Shown here: piece after piece, positions 62,791 through 64,000 of the stretch | Layout of the letters: every line of letters begins with the position of its first letter | Numbering within the stretch: position 1 is the stretch's first letter | Assembly (NCBI RefSeq): GCF_016881405.1 | Contig: NZ_WOFE01000001.1 | Coordinates: forward strand, 1-64,000 | Length of the DNA stretch: 64,000 bases | Direction of reading: 5' to 3' | Source: Deefgea chitinilytica | GTDB lineage: Bacteria; Pseudomonadota; Gammaproteobacteria; Burkholderiales; Chitinibacteraceae | The notes under the pieces: model-generated | What the model was told of the DNA's origin: nothing | What the model saw: the letters and a program-made list of their open reading frames with translations, nothing else | The model's database searches: none | Translations under genes and position numbers: made by a program

Positions 62791-64000
62791 TTTTGCAATC
62801 AAAGTCGAAAATTTAAGTAAGTGTTACCATATCTATGATAAGCCACGTGATCGTCTTATGCAGATGCTATTACGCGGAAAAAGGAAATATTTTCGCGAGT
62901 TTTGGGCGCTGAAGGATGTCTCTTTTGAAATCAAAAAAGGAGAAACGGTTGGTATCATCGGACGAAATGGTTCTGGTAAATCAACGTTATTGCAGCTAAT
63001 TTGTGGAACGCTTAATCCAACGCAGGGTGAAATTAAGACCAACGGTCGGGTTGCTGCGTTGTTGGAGCTTGGGGCAGGTTTTAATCCAGAGTTTTCCGGT
63101 CGTGAAAATGTCTACATGAATGGTGCAATTTTAGGCCTGTCTCGTGAAGAAATTGAAGAGCGTTTTGATTCCATTGTTGAATTTGCCGATATTGGGGATT
63201 TTATAGATCAACCTGTAAAAAATTATTCAAGCGGGATGGGGGTACGATTGGCATTTGCTGTCGCCATTAATGTCGATCCGCAGATTTTAATTGTAGATGA
63301 GGCGCTCTCTGTAGGAGATGAATTATTTCAGCGGAAATGTTTTTCTAGAATTGAAGCAATAAGGGCAAAAGGAGCAACAATTCTATTTGTATCGCATTCA
63401 GGTGGTACAATTGTTGAATTGTGCGATAGGGCAATTTTGATTGATGCTGGTGAACTTCTTGTTATTGATCGGGCGAAGCCAGTTGTTGGATCGTATCAGA
63501 AATTATTATATGCACCAAGTGATAAATATTTCGATACTAGAGAAGATATTAAAGATGCGCATGTATATAAAAAAATAAAAGCTAGTAATAATCTAGAAAT
63601 AGAAAACGGAACAGATTTTAAGGAGTGTGATCTTGAAGAGTGCTTTGATGAGAATTTGAAGCCGCTAAGTACAATTGAGTATGAATCAAGTGGCCCACTG
63701 ATTGGAGATGCTGGGATATATAACTTGGAAGGAGTAAAAGTTAATTCTTTAGTTAGTGGAAGACGGTATGTTTTTAAGTATGATGTCGATTTTATGAAAG
63801 TAGCTTTTCTTGTGCGTTTTGGTATGTCAATAAAAACATTGACTGGATTTTCAATTGGTGGTGCGTTGAGTGCGTTTAGTGCAGGTAAAGCGATTTCAAA
63901 AGTTGAACTAGGAAGTCGTATTCAAGTGGCATTTGAATTTGATTGCAATTTGAACGCGGGTACCTTTTTTATGAATGCAGGCGTTTTTGGTTGCATGCAG
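62780..64000 (+). CDS. wzt: Polysaccharide ABC exporter ATP-binding protein (Wzt), 3' partial
   Basis: The frame is open to the end of the window (407 residues visible), so the stop lies beyond it. The ABC domain (about 1-240) has Walker A GRNGSGKST, signature YSSGM, and Walker B ILIVDEALSVGD followed by a switch histidine in FVSHSGGT. After a charged linker (about 250-310) a second domain begins at SGPLIGDAGIYNLEGVKVNSL. This fits the Wzt carbohydrate-binding C-terminal fold that recognises the polymer end. The linker and tail are clearly more AT-rich than the core genes, as is common in O-antigen clusters. Confidence 0.9.
   Translation, partial: MSSDFAIKVENLSKCYHIYDKPRDRLMQMLLRGKRKYFREFWALKDVSFEIKKGETVGIIGRNGSGKSTLLQLICGTLNPTQGEIKTNGRVAALLELGAGFNPEFSGRENVYMNGAILGLSREEIEERFDSIVEFADIGDFIDQPVKNYSSGMGVRLAFAVAINVDPQILIVDEALSVGDELFQRKCFSRIEAIRAKGATILFVSHSGGTIVELCDRAILIDAGELLVIDRAKPVVGSYQKLLYAPSDKYFDTREDIKDAHVYKKIKASNNLEIENGTDFKECDLEECFDENLKPLSTIEYESSGPLIGDAGIYNLEGVKVNSLVSGRRYVFKYDVDFMKVAFLVRFGMSIKTLTGFSIGGALSAFSAGKAISKVELGSRIQVAFEFDCNLNAGTFFMNAGVFGCMQ

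Overview
The window reads as a chromosomal segment of a betaproteobacterium, most likely order Neisseriales near Chitinibacter, Deefgea or Iodobacter. The grounds are a roughly balanced base composition, the protein families, a secreted GH19 chitinase, the rluC–HAD–Rieske–sppA block and the ilvE–zinc-finger–waaF–aroA block. The genus is inferred, not proven. I saw no prophage, insertion sequence with a transposase, or CRISPR array.

Layout. Bases 1-5002 hold the end of an ATPase-domain regulator and the minus-strand threonine/alanine block alaA–hom–(small membrane protein)–thrC. This block is interrupted by a 125-bp nested palindrome and a dispersed palindromic repeat. Bases 5171-8344 hold a Mth938-like protein, a polar amino-acid ABC importer with two hairpin terminators around its binding-protein gene, and an HDOD protein. 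Bases 8483-15021 hold rne with a long leader, divergent from the coupled set rluC–HAD phosphatase–Rieske protein–sppA. Bases 15033-24576 are a signalling region: a lone MotB/MotD-type stator protein, a membrane hybrid kinase, and a four-gene overlapping set. That set comprises two paralogous TPR proteins, a TPR–kinase–receiver–HPt protein and a receiver–GGDEF diguanylate cyclase. It is the best candidate for an undescribed system.

Bases 24596-32141 hold an RND pump with its adaptor, lplT, dedA and alr. Bases 32356-34184 hold lysC followed by five tRNA genes (Ser-Arg-Glu-Arg-Glu). Bases 34363-43000 hold small lipoproteins, msrB, aroA, waaF, ilvE, two small secreted proteins, rnk and rlmD. Bases 43095-52254 hold a soluble GAF-type hybrid kinase, the chitinase, an RluA-family pseudouridine synthase, a DMT transporter, a rhodanese, an unknown gene and the U32 protein RlhA. 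Bases 52489-56394 hold an outer-membrane-type protein, thiC with its TPP riboswitch, and a protein-isoaspartate-methyltransferase-like protein. From 56484 to the window edge lies the start of a surface polysaccharide cluster: glycosyltransferase, polyprenyl-phosphate sugar-phosphate transferase, rmlBDAC for dTDP-rhamnose, and the Wzm/Wzt ABC exporter, with wzt running off the end.

How the parts fit. The 15.0-24.6 kb region looks built to turn a signal sensed through TPR domains into c-di-GMP. A kinase carrying its own receiver and HPt sits directly before a receiver–GGDEF protein, and the two TPR proteins before it end in domains that look like catalytically dead GGDEF folds. The last 7.5 kb supplies the lipid-linked primer, dTDP-rhamnose and ABC export typical of O-antigen assembly. 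Start codons were moved from the longest frame wherever a ribosome binding site, overlap or family alignment argued for it.
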